Assembly (NCBI RefSeq): GCF_030063355.1
Contig: NZ_JASISZ010000004.1
Location: 177,903 to 241,902, forward strand
DNA: 64,000 nucleotides
Direction: 5' to 3'
Origin: Streptomyces sp. PH10-H1
Lineage (GTDB): Bacteria > Actinomycetota > Actinomycetes > Streptomycetales > Streptomycetaceae
The notes under the pieces are model-generated. The model worked only from the letters and a program-made list of their open reading frames with translations, had not been told where the DNA came from and ran no database searches. This document shows positions 53,586-63,038 of this stretch, piece by piece. Every line of letters begins with the position of its first letter. Position 1 is the first letter of the stretch. The translations under genes and the position numbers were made by a program.

Positions 53586-56500
53586 TCAGTGACGCAGGTT
53601 GAGACGGTGCACGCCGCCGTCGATGGTGCCGACGTAGAGCGTGCGGCCGTCGGGGGTCGCGGCCAGTGTGGTGGTGTCGGTGTTCTGCAGGCCGGTGGAG
53701 ATGTTCTGCCAGGTCAGGCCGTGGTCGGTGCTGCGCAGTACGCCCCGGCCGCCCTGGATGAGGCCGCTGGCCTGGGAGCGGGTGGTGGCCGCGTAGAGCG
53801 TGTCGCCGACCCTGAGCAGGTCGGAGACATGGATCGCGAGGCCGCCGGTGTCCGCGGTGCGGAAGGTCCGGCCGCCGTCGGTGCTCACGCGGACGGTCTC
53901 GCCGCCGACGATGAGCCGCCGCCCGTCGAGATCGAGCGCGGTGACCGGTCCGTCGGCGACCTTGGCGACGGTGACTCCGCCGTCGTCCGACCGGTAGAGG
54001 CCGGAGGAGTTGCCGAGCCACAGGCGCAGCGGATTACCGGGATCGCCGGCCATGGCGTCGAAGGCGCGGTCGTGGAAGAGGTTCTTCCAGGTCGTGCCGC
54101 CGTCGCTGGTGGCGAAGAGCCCCTGGCCGATGAGGCTTTTGAAGCTGACCAGCACGCGGTTCGGGTCGGCGGGGTCGACCAGGAGTGCGGTCGGCACCTC
54201 CGACGAGCTTCCCCGCTCCTCCCAGGTGGCGCCGCCGTCGCCGCTGCGCTCGACGGTGAACATGCCGAACGCGGCGCGCCGGACCTTCCAGACCACCTTC
54301 GGATCCCTGGCCGAAACGGCGAGCTGCGACGTGGTGACGCCGATCATGCCCTCGCCGCCGGACTGGCCCCACTCCGGGCCCGCGACCGGAATCGCGGTGC
54401 GGTACGTCGCGCTGTCGGTGGCGGCGCGCAGATGGCCGCCGCTGCCCGCGAGATCGGGGATGGTCAGACCCGGGACGCCGATCCGCCGGAAGCCGGTGCC
54501 TTCCGCGGTGCCCCGGTAGAGGCCGTCCTGCTCGCTGGAGACGGTGACCGACCCGTCGGCCCAGCGGTCGTAGTCCATCGGCACCGCGGCGGCCGACGGT
54601 GCGGCGACCGTCGTCCAGGTCTGCCCGTGGTCGCGGCTGAGACGGCCGCCGTTCGTGGTGCGCAGGTACAGGTCGCCGCCCGAGACGGTCAGGCCGAGGC
54701 CGCCCATCGGCAGCGGCAGCAGGGTGGTCCAGGTGCTTCCACCGTCGCGGGAACCGACGACGCCGGTGCCCAGGATGTACACGGCCACGACGGAGGAGTC
54801 CGCGGCCAGACCGAAAGCCTGCGTGCGGGGAGGTGAGGTGAAGAGGCGGTGTGCCTCGCCGGGGTTCCCCGAGCCGATCCCCGAGCGCGCCCAGACGCCG
54901 GTCGACGTCGTCAGATAGAGGGCGTCGCCGGTGACGGCGGCCTCGGTGACGGCGCCGGACACGCCGGTCGGGTAGGTGGTCCAGTGGTCGCCCGCATCGG
55001 TGCTGACCAGCAGTGCGCCGGAGGCGACGGCGACCAGGGTGCGGGTCTGCTCGTCCGCGACGAGCGCGGTGATCCGCGTGTCCGGGACGTCGAGCTTGCG
55101 CCAGGTGCGCCCGTTGTCCTCGGTGCGCAGGATGGTGCCCCGACGGGAGAAGTCACGGACGCTGTTCACGGCGTACCACCAGCGGTCGGGCCGCTTCGCG
55201 TCCACCACGAGCGGTCCGGTGCCGTCGGCGACCGGCAGCCGGCCCAACTGGCGCCAGGACGCGCCGTTGTCGGTGGTCAGCCAGGGTGCCGCCTTCTGGT
55301 ACTGGGTGAGCACGGCCTGTCCCGGCCGGGCCGGTGAGAGTGAGACGTAGCCGGCCTGGCTGTTCGGGCCGATCGGCTCCCAGCGGTCCTTGCGGCTGTC
55401 GACCGGAGTGACCTCGAAGGCGCTGGAGCCGGTGAGCCGCTGGCCGGTGGCGGCGGTGCCGCGCACCGAGACCCCGTAGGCGCCGGGCGCGCTGCCGGTC
55501 ACCGCGGCCCGGTAGTAACCGCTGGTGGGGTCGAGAGTGGCGGTGAGAGCGACGGGCCCGCCGTGCGGGGGAGTGACGGTGACGACCGGCGGCGCGGCCA
55601 GCCGCGTCGGCGCGGCGATGTGCACGATGGAGTGGCCGTCACTCGGGTCGGGCGCGGCCTGCACGGCGAGGTGCCGGACGGCCAGCAGGTAGGGCACACC
55701 GATCGCGGGACCCTGGTCGGGAGCCGCCGTGACGCGGCCGCTGATCTCGGTGTCGGTGGAGGGGCGTGCGACGCGCAGGGTGACCGTGACGGTCGCGGTT
55801 CCCCCGGCCGGTACGGTGACCCGCTTCGGCGAGACCGTGGCGGGCCCGGTGCTGCTCAGCGTGGTGGTGATCTGCCGCTTGCCGGAGTTGCGCAGCGTCA
55901 CCTTCGCGGTGCCGCCGACGTCACGCCCGGACAGATCGGCGAGGCCGAAGGACACGGACGCCGGTGTCGCGCCGACCGTGGCCGAGGCGGCCGCGGCCAC
56001 ATCGAGCCGGCCCGAGCCCTGCGTCGTGGGCCCGGTGCCGCCCAGCGGCTTCGCGGTGCCGACCAGCGCGGACTTGATCTCGGCGGGAGCCTGCCCCGGG
56101 TGCAGCTGGCGCAGCAGGGCCGCCGCGCCGGCGACGTGCGGTGCCGCCATCGACGTACCCGACATGCGGTACTCGCCGGGCCCGTACAGCGATGTGGGGA
56201 CGGTGGAGCGGATCTCCACGCCCGGCGCGACCAGATCCGGCTTGAGGCCGAAGCCCTGGGTGGGACCGCGCGAGGAGAACGAGGCGATCTGGTCGGTGGT
56301 GTCGGTGCCGCGCAGTGTCACCGACACCTTTCCGGCGGCGAGCCGGGTGCTCAGCTCCGTGTACTGGGTCGAGTCGATGCCCATGACCACCAGGTGGTCC
56401 ATGCGCAGCGAGTCACCGGAGGCGTCGATCCGGGCGGAGGAGGGCGGCACCTGGGCCACCCCGGGCGTCCGGCTCACCCCCGGCGTCCGGGATCCATCCG

Positions 56501-57815
56501 GCGCCCCGGCGACGAACACCGGGCCGTCGCTGGACGCCAGGCCGCCCAGTACGGCGATCGCGCCGCGCTTCTCGGCCTCGCGCGCCCACTCCACGTCCCG
56601 CCCCGACAGGTCGTCGAGAGCCCAGGGGATGAGGAGACCGGCCCGTACGATCTTCCCCCGCACGTCACCGGCCTTGGCCCAGTCGGCGGGAGTGCCCGCT
56701 CCGACGTCGACGAGGGGAGCGGTGACCGGGCGCTCCGGCGGATTCGCGGACAGGATGCCGCGGTAGGTCTGGATCAACTCGGGCTTCTTGCCGGCCAGAT
56801 ACGCGCTGGGCAGCCGCAGATTGCTCGTCGACGCGCCGACCGCGATCACACCGTCGGCCGATCCCGGGCTGCTGACCGTACCGCTGCCCGGTCCCTCGTT
56901 GCCGGCCGCGGCCACCACGACCACACCGGCCCGCACCGCGGCGGTCGCCGCGCGGCCCAGTGGATCGGTGCCGTCACCGGGCCCGCCGAGGCTCATGTTG
57001 ATGACATCGGCCCGGTGCGGGTTGGCCGGATCGGCCGCCGCCTCGATCCCGGCGATGATGTCCGATGTGTAGCCGGCGCCGTCCGCGTCCATCACCTTGT
57101 AGGCCAACAGGTTCGCGTCGGGCGCCACGCCGGTGATGCCGCCCTTCTTCGCGGCCTTGCCCGCGATGATGCCGGCGACATGGGTGCCATGGCCGTTGTC
57201 GTCCATCGGGTCGTCGTCGCCGTTGACGAAGTCGTGCCCGCCGACGACCTTGTGGCCCTTGCCGAGTCCGCCGCCCAGATCGGGGTGGGTGTAGTCCACA
57301 CCGCTGTCCAGGATGGCGACCGTGGTTCCCGCCCCGGTGACGTGGACGCCGGCGGAGTCCTTGCGCTGCCAGACTCCGGGCGCGCCGATCAGCGGCACAC
57401 TGACGTCCGTCTTCGCCAGCACCCGGGTGTCGGGGCGGACGGCGGTGACGCCCGGCAGCGAGGAGAGCCGGGCCACCTCGGACCCGGGCACCGTCATCGC
57501 CACGGCGTCGATCAGCAGGCCCAGCTTGCGCGTGGACGCGGGATGCAGTCCGGCGCTCTCCGCCGAGCCGAGGAAGGTCTCCTGGCGCGCGTCCAGCGCG
57601 CGGCGCGCCGCGCCGACGCCGGAGGCGGCCCCGGCGGACTGCAGCGATCCGCCGGGCGCGGCGGTGACCGCGGCGTTCCCGGACAGTTCGACGATCACTC
57701 GTTGCCGCGGATCGGGTGTGGACGCGGTGGCGGCACCCGGTATCGCCGCCAGCGTGCCGGCGAGTACGACGGCCGCGAGACCGGCATGACGCGATCTTCG
57801 TGAGTTCATTGCCAT
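53586..57815 (-). CDS. Secreted S8 subtilisin-like serine protease with BNR propeller
   Basis: 1,409 residues. Signal peptide MNSRRSRHAGLAAVVLAGTL ending AATA. A propeptide-like stretch (RQRVIVELSGNAAV) follows. Peptidase S8: Asp in VAILDSGVDYTHPDLG near residue 170, His in DNGHGTHVAGIIAG near 208, Asn-bearing AAAGNEGPGSG near 310, a PA-type insertion, and Ser in MSGTSMAAPHVAGAAALLRQ near 553. Then Ig-like domains (about 600-830) and a propeller of at least eight BNR/Asp-box repeats (S/TxDxGxTW, e.g. STDAGDHWTTY, SRDGGSTWTTL, TSDGGTTWKNL) to the end. The triad is intact. Extracellular; the propeller probably binds substrate or cell surface. Confidence 0.92.
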   Translation of the reverse strand: MAMNSRRSRHAGLAAVVLAGTLAAIPGAATASTPDPRQRVIVELSGNAAVTAAPGGSLQSAGAASGVGAARRALDARQETFLGSAESAGLHPASTRKLGLLIDAVAMTVPGSEVARLSSLPGVTAVRPDTRVLAKTDVSVPLIGAPGVWQRKDSAGVHVTGAGTTVAILDSGVDYTHPDLGGGLGKGHKVVGGHDFVNGDDDPMDDNGHGTHVAGIIAGKAAKKGGITGVAPDANLLAYKVMDADGAGYTSDIIAGIEAAADPANPHRADVINMSLGGPGDGTDPLGRAATAAVRAGVVVVAAAGNEGPGSGTVSSPGSADGVIAVGASTSNLRLPSAYLAGKKPELIQTYRGILSANPPERPVTAPLVDVGAGTPADWAKAGDVRGKIVRAGLLIPWALDDLSGRDVEWAREAEKRGAIAVLGGLASSDGPVFVAGAPDGSRTPGVSRTPGVAQVPPSSARIDASGDSLRMDHLVVMGIDSTQYTELSTRLAAGKVSVTLRGTDTTDQIASFSSRGPTQGFGLKPDLVAPGVEIRSTVPTSLYGPGEYRMSGTSMAAPHVAGAAALLRQLHPGQAPAEIKSALVGTAKPLGGTGPTTQGSGRLDVAAAASATVGATPASVSFGLADLSGRDVGGTAKVTLRNSGKRQITTTLSSTGPATVSPKRVTVPAGGTATVTVTLRVARPSTDTEISGRVTAAPDQGPAIGVPYLLAVRHLAVQAAPDPSDGHSIVHIAAPTRLAAPPVVTVTPPHGGPVALTATLDPTSGYYRAAVTGSAPGAYGVSVRGTAATGQRLTGSSAFEVTPVDSRKDRWEPIGPNSQAGYVSLSPARPGQAVLTQYQKAAPWLTTDNGASWRQLGRLPVADGTGPLVVDAKRPDRWWYAVNSVRDFSRRGTILRTEDNGRTWRKLDVPDTRITALVADEQTRTLVAVASGALLVSTDAGDHWTTYPTGVSGAVTEAAVTGDALYLTTSTGVWARSGIGSGNPGEAHRLFTSPPRTQAFGLAADSSVVAVYILGTGVVGSRDGGSTWTTLLPLPMGGLGLTVSGGDLYLRTTNGGRLSRDHGQTWTTVAAPSAAAVPMDYDRWADGSVTVSSEQDGLYRGTAEGTGFRRIGVPGLTIPDLAGSGGHLRAATDSATYRTAIPVAGPEWGQSGGEGMIGVTTSQLAVSARDPKVVWKVRRAAFGMFTVERSGDGGATWEERGSSSEVPTALLVDPADPNRVLVSFKSLIGQGLFATSDGGTTWKNLFHDRAFDAMAGDPGNPLRLWLGNSSGLYRSDDGGVTVAKVADGPVTALDLDGRRLIVGGETVRVSTDGGRTFRTADTGGLAIHVSDLLRVGDTLYAATTRSQASGLIQGGRGVLRSTDHGLTWQNISTGLQNTDTTTLAATPDGRTLYVGTIDGGVHRLNLRH

Positions 57816-57906
57816 ACGTAAAGGTCCTAGTGGTGGCGGTACTTGCCGCACAACGAATCTTCGTGGCCCATTGCTGCCGCTGGCACAACTGGGCCACCAT
57901 CCGCCC

Positions 57907-58878
57907 ATGACTTCCGAGACGTCCGAGACTCCCGAGCTCACCGCGGCGGGCATCGACCCGTTCGACGAGAGCGTCTACCGCGCCGTCCTGACCCGGCGGA
58001 CGGCGGCGCCGGCCGAACTCGCCGCCGATCTCGGCTGTTCCGCGGAACGCGTCGCCAGAGCGCTGGACCGGCTGCGCGACCATGGCCTCGTCGGCCGGCT
58101 CGCGGGCACCCGCCGCCGGTACGCCGCGATCGAGCCGGGTGCCGCCGTCGAAGCGCTGGTGCGGGCCAGGACCAATGAGCTGGACCGGGTCCGCTCGGCG
58201 GCCGGCGAACTGTCCCGGCTGTTCGCCGCCGCGCGGACCGGCGCGACCGACGAGGACGAGGTGGAGATCACCACCGGCAGTGAGGCCCTCGGCCGCTGGT
58301 TCGTCCGCCTCCAGCAGGAGGCCCGCGAAGACGTCATGACCCTGGACCGGCCGCCGTACGCCCTGACCACCTCCAACCCCGTGGAGGCCACGGCGCTCAG
58401 CCGCGGCGTACGGTACCGGGCGGTCTACGCCCCCGAGGCCCTGGAGTGGCCCGGCGTGCTGGAGGACATCCGCGAGCTGGTCCACCACGGCGAACAGGCC
58501 CGCGTGCTGCCCGGCCTGCGCATCAAGCTCGCGATCGCCGACCGCAGGCTCGCCCTGATGCCGCTCTCCCTCGACCTCAACGACGTCCGCGCCGCGGTCA
58601 TCCGCCCGTCCACCCTGCTCGACGCCCTCACCGACTACTGGGAGATGTGCTGGAAGCAGGCGCTGCCCCTCAACGCCCCCGCCGAGGACCCGCTCGGCGA
58701 GGAGGACCGGCTTGTTCTCACCCTGCTGGTCGGCGGCCTCAAGGACGAGGCGATAGCCCGCCAGCTCGGCTGGTCCGTACGCACCATGCGTCGCCGCATC
58801 AGCCGTCTCCACGAACTGCTCGGAGCCGACAACCGCTTCCAGGCCGGCGCGATCGCGGCCCGGCGCGGCTGGCTGTGA
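57907..58878 (+). CDS. TrmB-like/LuxR-type helix-turn-helix regulator
   Basis: 323 residues. The N-terminal winged helix (TAAPAELAADLGCSAERVAR) resembles TrmB; the C-terminal LuxR-type HTH reads VLTLLVGGLKDEAIARQLGW then SVRTMRRRISRLHELLGADN near residue 280. Streptomyces has many such proteins that resemble regulators with an effector-binding middle part. Divergent from the subtilase by 91 bases, so control of the protease gene is plausible. Confidence 0.85.
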   Translation: MTSETSETPELTAAGIDPFDESVYRAVLTRRTAAPAELAADLGCSAERVARALDRLRDHGLVGRLAGTRRRYAAIEPGAAVEALVRARTNELDRVRSAAGELSRLFAAARTGATDEDEVEITTGSEALGRWFVRLQQEAREDVMTLDRPPYALTTSNPVEATALSRGVRYRAVYAPEALEWPGVLEDIRELVHHGEQARVLPGLRIKLAIADRRLALMPLSLDLNDVRAAVIRPSTLLDALTDYWEMCWKQALPLNAPAEDPLGEEDRLVLTLLVGGLKDEAIARQLGWSVRTMRRRISRLHELLGADNRFQAGAIAARRGWL

Positions 58879-58899
58879 CGTGCCTGGTCGTGACCTGAA

Positions 58900-59940
58900 T
58901 CAGCTGCCGTCCGTCGGGCCGGCGAGCTTGCTGGTGAACCAGGTCAGGGTGCGGGGGATGAGCTTCTTGAAGTCCGAGGTGAGGTGACGTCCGCCGGGCA
59001 GTTCGTAGTACTCGGCCTTGACGGGCGCGACGATCTTCTTCAGCCAGGTTTTGACCAGGTTGGTCTCGTACGGCTCGCCGTTGCCCGCGGTGGCGAGGAT
59101 GCTGACGTCGGCCTTGCCCTTCCTGGCGAGGGTGTTCGGGCTGTTGGCGAGACGGTCGGCCTCGTGGCCCTTCCACAGCAGGGAGTCGGGGTCGAAGTAG
59201 CCGTCCATCGGCACGGCGGCCTTGAAGACGTCGGGGTACTGCAGGACGAGCTTCGCGCTGCAGAAACCGCCGGTGGAGGCGCCCATGACGCCCCAGCCGT
59301 CGCGGCTGCGCAAGGTGCGGAAGTTCGCCCTCACGAAGTCGGGGACGTCCCTGGCCATCCAGGTGCCCATCTTGGGCTGGCCGGGGATGTCGCTGCAGTC
59401 CAGGGCCTTGTTCTCATGGGAATTGAGGTTCTGGACCGGCATGATCATGATGAACGGATGGGCCTTGCCCTGCTTGCTCAGCTGGACGTCGGCCTCCTGG
59501 ATCGGCAGCTGGTGGTCGGTCCAGGTGTTGTAGCCGTTGCTCTGGCCGCCCGCGTACATCATGACCACGGGGAATCCATAGGTCGCGTACTTGGGGTCGC
59601 TGTACTCCGGGGGAAGCCAGACCCAGACCTTCCCGGTGACGCCGGACTTCGCTCCGCGCACCGAGGTGACCATGATCGGCCCGGCCTGCGTAGAGCGCGC
59701 CAGCTTGAGCTCCGACTTCGGCCCGGTGGGCATCAGCACCTTGGACGACGACGCCCCAGGGCTCTCCGTCGGGGGCGTGGCCTTGCCGTCTCCGGCTCCG
59801 GCACTGGCTGAGAGGTGGTCGCGGCTGTCCGCCGAGGCGGGGTCGCCGCCGGAGCCGCAGCCCGCGAGAGCGGCGAGTGCGAGCAGCGCTGCGGCGGCCG
59901 GGAGGACGAGAGGGCGGCGACGGCGGGAACGCGGATCCAT
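58900..59940 (-). CDS. Lipoprotein esterase, antigen 85/esterase D-like
   Basis: 346 residues. Lipobox LAALAGC follows a basic N-terminus and hydrophobic core, with Cys at residue 27, so it is probably a membrane-anchored lipoprotein. PF00756-type hydrolase: WLPPEYSDPKYATYGFPVVM near residue 105, nucleophile elbow VMGASTGGFCSAKLVLQYPD near residue 220, His in PGGRHLTSDF near residue 318. Starts at ATG 59940; the longer frame to 59982 adds an unsupported start. It ends next to the convergent LuxR-type regulator (21-base gap). Confidence 0.86.
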   Translation of the reverse strand: MDPRSRRRRPLVLPAAAALLALAALAGCGSGGDPASADSRDHLSASAGAGDGKATPPTESPGASSSKVLMPTGPKSELKLARSTQAGPIMVTSVRGAKSGVTGKVWVWLPPEYSDPKYATYGFPVVMMYAGGQSNGYNTWTDHQLPIQEADVQLSKQGKAHPFIMIMPVQNLNSHENKALDCSDIPGQPKMGTWMARDVPDFVRANFRTLRSRDGWGVMGASTGGFCSAKLVLQYPDVFKAAVPMDGYFDPDSLLWKGHEADRLANSPNTLARKGKADVSILATAGNGEPYETNLVKTWLKKIVAPVKAEYYELPGGRHLTSDFKKLIPRTLTWFTSKLAGPTDGS

Positions 59941-60143
59941 CGTGGGAATTGCTCCGAACGCAAGATCGAGGACGAAAGGCACCTTCTAGGAGAGCAGCCG
60001 GAGGGCTTTGGTTCCCTCGCGACGCGCGCGGTCTACGCGCGAGGCGTCCCGCGCCACTCCCGGAGGTGCCATGAAAACCCCCGTGCAGGCGGTGGACGTG
60101 CTACCTTGATCCCAGTTGCAGTTTTGGTACCCATGAACTTTGT

Positions 60144-60186
60144 GTGCGCCTGACGGGATGTAACCCTCAGGCGCACTCTTGTTTTT
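60144..60186 (+). terminator. Intrinsic-type terminator in the leader region of the cold-shock gene
   Basis: GTGCGCCTGA at 60144-60153 and its complement at 60167-60176, extended by three GC pairs, followed by TCTTGTTTTT at 60177-60186. It is on the plus strand, 88 bases upstream of the cold-shock ATG, and no plus-strand gene precedes it (the upstream gene is on the minus strand). The remainder of 59941-60273 holds no gene. Confidence 0.65.
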
Positions 60187-60273
60187 ACCGGTCATCTCCG
60201 GATGGGCACAATGCGGCGACGAGGAATCTGCGCAGTGCAGATTTCCGGCTCTGCACCTATTGAGGAGATTGAC

Positions 60274-60477
60274 ATGGCTTCTGGCACCGTGAAGTGGTTC
60301 AACGCGGAAAAGGGCTTCGGCTTCATCGAGCAGGACGGTGGCGGCGCTGACGTCTTCGCCCACTACTCGAACATCGCCACCCAGGGCTTCCGTGAGCTCC
60401 AGGAAGGTCAGAAGGTGACCTTCGACGTCACGCAGGGCCAGAAGGGCCCGCAGGCCGAGAACATCGTTCCCGCCTGA
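60274..60477 (+). CDS. Cold-shock protein (CspA family)
   Basis: 67 residues, single cold-shock domain. RNP1 is [11 protein letters not shown] and RNP2 is DVFAHYSNI; it begins [15 protein letters not shown]. It binds single-stranded RNA and DNA, and acts as an RNA chaperone. GAGGAG seven bases upstream of ATG 60274. The leader is long and includes a terminator-like hairpin. Confidence 0.95.
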   Translation: MASGTVKWFNAEKGFGFIEQDGGGADVFAHYSNIATQGFRELQEGQKVTFDVTQGQKGPQAENIVPA

Positions 60478-60498
60478 CGCTTGACGCGCACCACGTAG

Positions 60499-60541
60499 TT
60501 GGGGCCCGCACCTGAGGGTGCGGGCCCCAATTCGTTTTTTT
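60499..60541 (+). terminator. Rho-independent terminator after the cold-shock gene
   Basis: TTGGGGCCCGCACC at 60499-60512 and its complement at 60517-60530, followed by TTCGTTTTTTTT. It has the classic stem-plus-T-tract form, rare for Streptomyces. Confidence 0.92.
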
Positions 60542-60638
60542 CCGCTTTACGCTGGCTCGTTTTTGCGATTCTTCGCCAGGTTTTCATTTTGCGGAGTCTT
60601 CCCGGACACGTGCCGTTCCGAGGGAAGGCTCTTTCTGT

Positions 60639-62045
60639 ATGTACCGCTCCTCCGGCTCCGCGCCCGCCCGTAATCGTCCGTCGTATTCCCGCAGCCAGGC
60701 CGCACCGCGCCGCCGCAGTATGTCGACGCCGGGTGAGTTCGCCCTGCCGGTGAGCACCACGCCTTCGCTGCCCGCCGTCGAGTCGTTCGCGGACCTGGAC
60801 ATGCCGTCCGCGCTGCTCGACACGCTCACCCACGAAGGTGTGACCGTCCCGTTCCCGATCCAGGGTGCGACGCTGCCGAACTCGCTGGCCGGCCGGGACC
60901 TCCTGGGCCGTGGCCGCACCGGCTCCGGCAAGACCCTGGCCTTCGGCCTGGCCCTGCTCGCCCGTACCGCCGGACAGCGCGCGGAACCGCGACAGCCGCT
61001 CGCCCTGGTGCTCGTACCCACCCGTGAGCTGGCGCAGCAGGTCACCGATGCCCTCACCCCGTACGCCCGCTCGCTGCGACTGCGCATGGCCACGGTGGTC
61101 GGCGGCATGTCGATCGGCCGCCAGGCCAGCGTGCTGCGCGGCGGCGCCGAAGTCGTCGTGGCCACGCCGGGCCGGCTCAAGGACCTGATCGAACGCCGTG
61201 ACTGCCGGCTCGACCAGGTACGGATCACCGTCCTGGACGAGGCCGACCAGATGGCGGACATGGGCTTCATGCCGCAGGTCACCGCCTTGCTCGACCAGGT
61301 ACGCCCCGACGGCCAGCGGATGCTGTTCTCGGCCACGCTGGACCGTAACGTCGACCGGCTGGTGCGCCAGTTCCTGACCGACCCGGTGGTCCACTCGGTG
61401 GACCCCTCGGCCGGCACGGTCACCACGATGGAACACCACGTGCTGCACGTGGCCAGCGTGGACAAGCAGGCCACGACCCGCCGCATCGCCGCCCGTGACG
61501 GCCGGGTGCTGATGTTCCTGGACACCAAGCACGCCGTCGACCTGCTGACCCGCGACCTGCTGGCAAGCGGTGTGCGGGCGGCCGCGCTGCACGGCGGCAA
61601 GTCGCAGCCGCAGCGCAACCGCACCCTGGACCAGTTCAAGAGCGGACACGTCACGGTCCTGGTGGCCACCAACGTCGCCGCCCGCGGCATCCACGTCGAC
61701 AACCTCGACCTGGTCGTCAACGTCGATCCGCCGACCGACCACAAGGACTACCTCCACCGCGGCGGCCGTACCGCTCGTGCGGGTGAGTCCGGCAGCGTCG
61801 TCACCCTGGTGCTGCCCAACCAGCGCCGCGAGATGGCGCGCCTGATGTCCCACGCGGGCATCACGCCGCAGACGACCCAGGTCCGCGCCGAGGACGACGA
61901 GCTCGCCCGGATCACCGGCGCGCAGGAGCCCTCCGGAGTGCCGATCGTCATCGCGGCGCCCGCGGCGCCGGAGCGGGTCAGGCGCACCTCGTACGGCAGC
62001 CGCGGCCGGGGCGGCCGCCCCGCGCGTCGGCCCGCCGCCGCGTAG
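60639..62045 (+). CDS. DEAD-box RNA helicase
   Basis: 468 residues. Motif Q region FPIQGATLPNSLAGRD, motif I GRTGSGKTLAFGLALL, Ia PTRELAQQV, II VLDEADQMADM, III FSATLDRN, IV-VI within HGGKSQPQRNRTLDQF and HRGGRTARAGESGSV. The N-terminal 27 residues are basic and the C-terminus ends in an Arg/Gly tail. No Shine-Dalgarno stands before ATG 60639; ATG 60720 is an alternative start. Cold-shock protein and helicase neighbours are often co-located in Streptomyces and both act on structured RNA at low temperature. Confidence 0.93.
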   Translation: MYRSSGSAPARNRPSYSRSQAAPRRRSMSTPGEFALPVSTTPSLPAVESFADLDMPSALLDTLTHEGVTVPFPIQGATLPNSLAGRDLLGRGRTGSGKTLAFGLALLARTAGQRAEPRQPLALVLVPTRELAQQVTDALTPYARSLRLRMATVVGGMSIGRQASVLRGGAEVVVATPGRLKDLIERRDCRLDQVRITVLDEADQMADMGFMPQVTALLDQVRPDGQRMLFSATLDRNVDRLVRQFLTDPVVHSVDPSAGTVTTMEHHVLHVASVDKQATTRRIAARDGRVLMFLDTKHAVDLLTRDLLASGVRAAALHGGKSQPQRNRTLDQFKSGHVTVLVATNVAARGIHVDNLDLVVNVDPPTDHKDYLHRGGRTARAGESGSVVTLVLPNQRREMARLMSHAGITPQTTQVRAEDDELARITGAQEPSGVPIVIAAPAAPERVRRTSYGSRGRGGRPARRPAAA

Positions 62046-62069
62046 AGGCGCGCAGGGCGCATGGAGCGG

Positions 62070-62098
62070 ATGAAGGCAGCTGTTTAGGCTGCCTTCAT
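62070..62098 (+). promoter_or_regulatory. 11-bp inverted repeat overlapping the LysR start codon
   Basis: ATGAAGGCAGC at 62070-62080 and its complement at 62088-62098 around TGTTTAG; the second arm contains the first two bases of the LysR ATG. As RNA it would form a hairpin at the start site; as DNA it could be the regulator's own operator. It may also be the 3' hairpin of the helicase transcript, whose stop lies 24 bases upstream. Confidence 0.45.
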
Positions 62099-63038
62099 GA
62101 AGGACTGGGATTTGAGGAAGCTGCAGATCCTCCGGGCTCTGCAGGAGACGGGGACCGTCACCGCGGCCGCCGCCGCTCTGCGGATGACGCCGTCGGCCGT
62201 CTCGCAGCAGTTGTCCACGCTGTCCAAGCAGGCCGGCACCCCGGTGATCGAGGCCCAGGGCCGGGGCGTCCGGCTGACCGGCGCCGCCCATGTACTGCTG
62301 CGGCACGCCGATGTGGTCTTCGCCCAGCTGGAGCGCGCCGGAGCCGAGCTGGAGGGCTACACGCGGGGCGAAGCGGGCGAGGTACGGGTCGGCGCCATCG
62401 CCACGGCCATCACCCGGCTGATCGTCCCCGCGTCCCGGCTGCTGCGGCTGGATTTCCCGCGGATCACCCTGTCGGTGCGGCAGGCCGAGGCCGCCGAGGT
62501 CTACGAGCAGCTGGCCGGCGGCGACGTGGACCTCGCCGTATCGCTGGCGGTGCACGCGCCCTCGGCGCGGGACCCGCGGTTCCACCGGTTCGCGCTGCTG
62601 ACCGATCCGCTGGACGTGGCGCTGCCCGCCGGGCACTCCTGGGCGGCGCGGCCGGGCCTGCGGCTGGCGAACCTCTCGCAGGAGCCGTGGATCTTCGGCA
62701 GCAGCGGCCCCTGGCGGGAGATCACGCTGGCGGCCTGCGCCGACGCGGGGTTCGTCCCCGAACAGGCGCACGCGGCGACGGACTGGTCGGCGATCCTCGC
62801 CATGGTCGCGGCGGATCTCGGCGTCGCCCTGGTGCCACGGATGGCGACGGTGGGGGAGCGGCAGCACGTCGCGATCCGCCCCCTGGACGCGGACCGGCCG
62901 CGCCGCCATGTGGTGGGTGTGGCGCGGAGCGGTTCCGAGGAGGGACCGCTGCTCCGGCGGGTCATCCGGGTGCTGCGACAGGTCGCGGAGGAGCCTGCGG
63001 CGCAGACGGGCGACCCTACTAACGTTCAGTTGAACTGA
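62097..63038 (+). CDS. LysR family transcriptional regulator
   Basis: 313 residues. N-terminal HTH LQILRALQETGTVTAAAAAL followed by MTPSAVSQQLSTLSKQAG at residues 9-50, then the LysR effector domain (VRVGAIATAITRLIVPASRL). Effector unknown. It lies just upstream of and in the same direction as allantoicase, but the intergenic palindromes suggest separate control. Confidence 0.92.
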   Translation: MKDWDLRKLQILRALQETGTVTAAAAALRMTPSAVSQQLSTLSKQAGTPVIEAQGRGVRLTGAAHVLLRHADVVFAQLERAGAELEGYTRGEAGEVRVGAIATAITRLIVPASRLLRLDFPRITLSVRQAEAAEVYEQLAGGDVDLAVSLAVHAPSARDPRFHRFALLTDPLDVALPAGHSWAARPGLRLANLSQEPWIFGSSGPWREITLAACADAGFVPEQAHAATDWSAILAMVAADLGVALVPRMATVGERQHVAIRPLDADRPRRHVVGVARSGSEEGPLLRRVIRVLRQVAEEPAAQTGDPTNVQLN

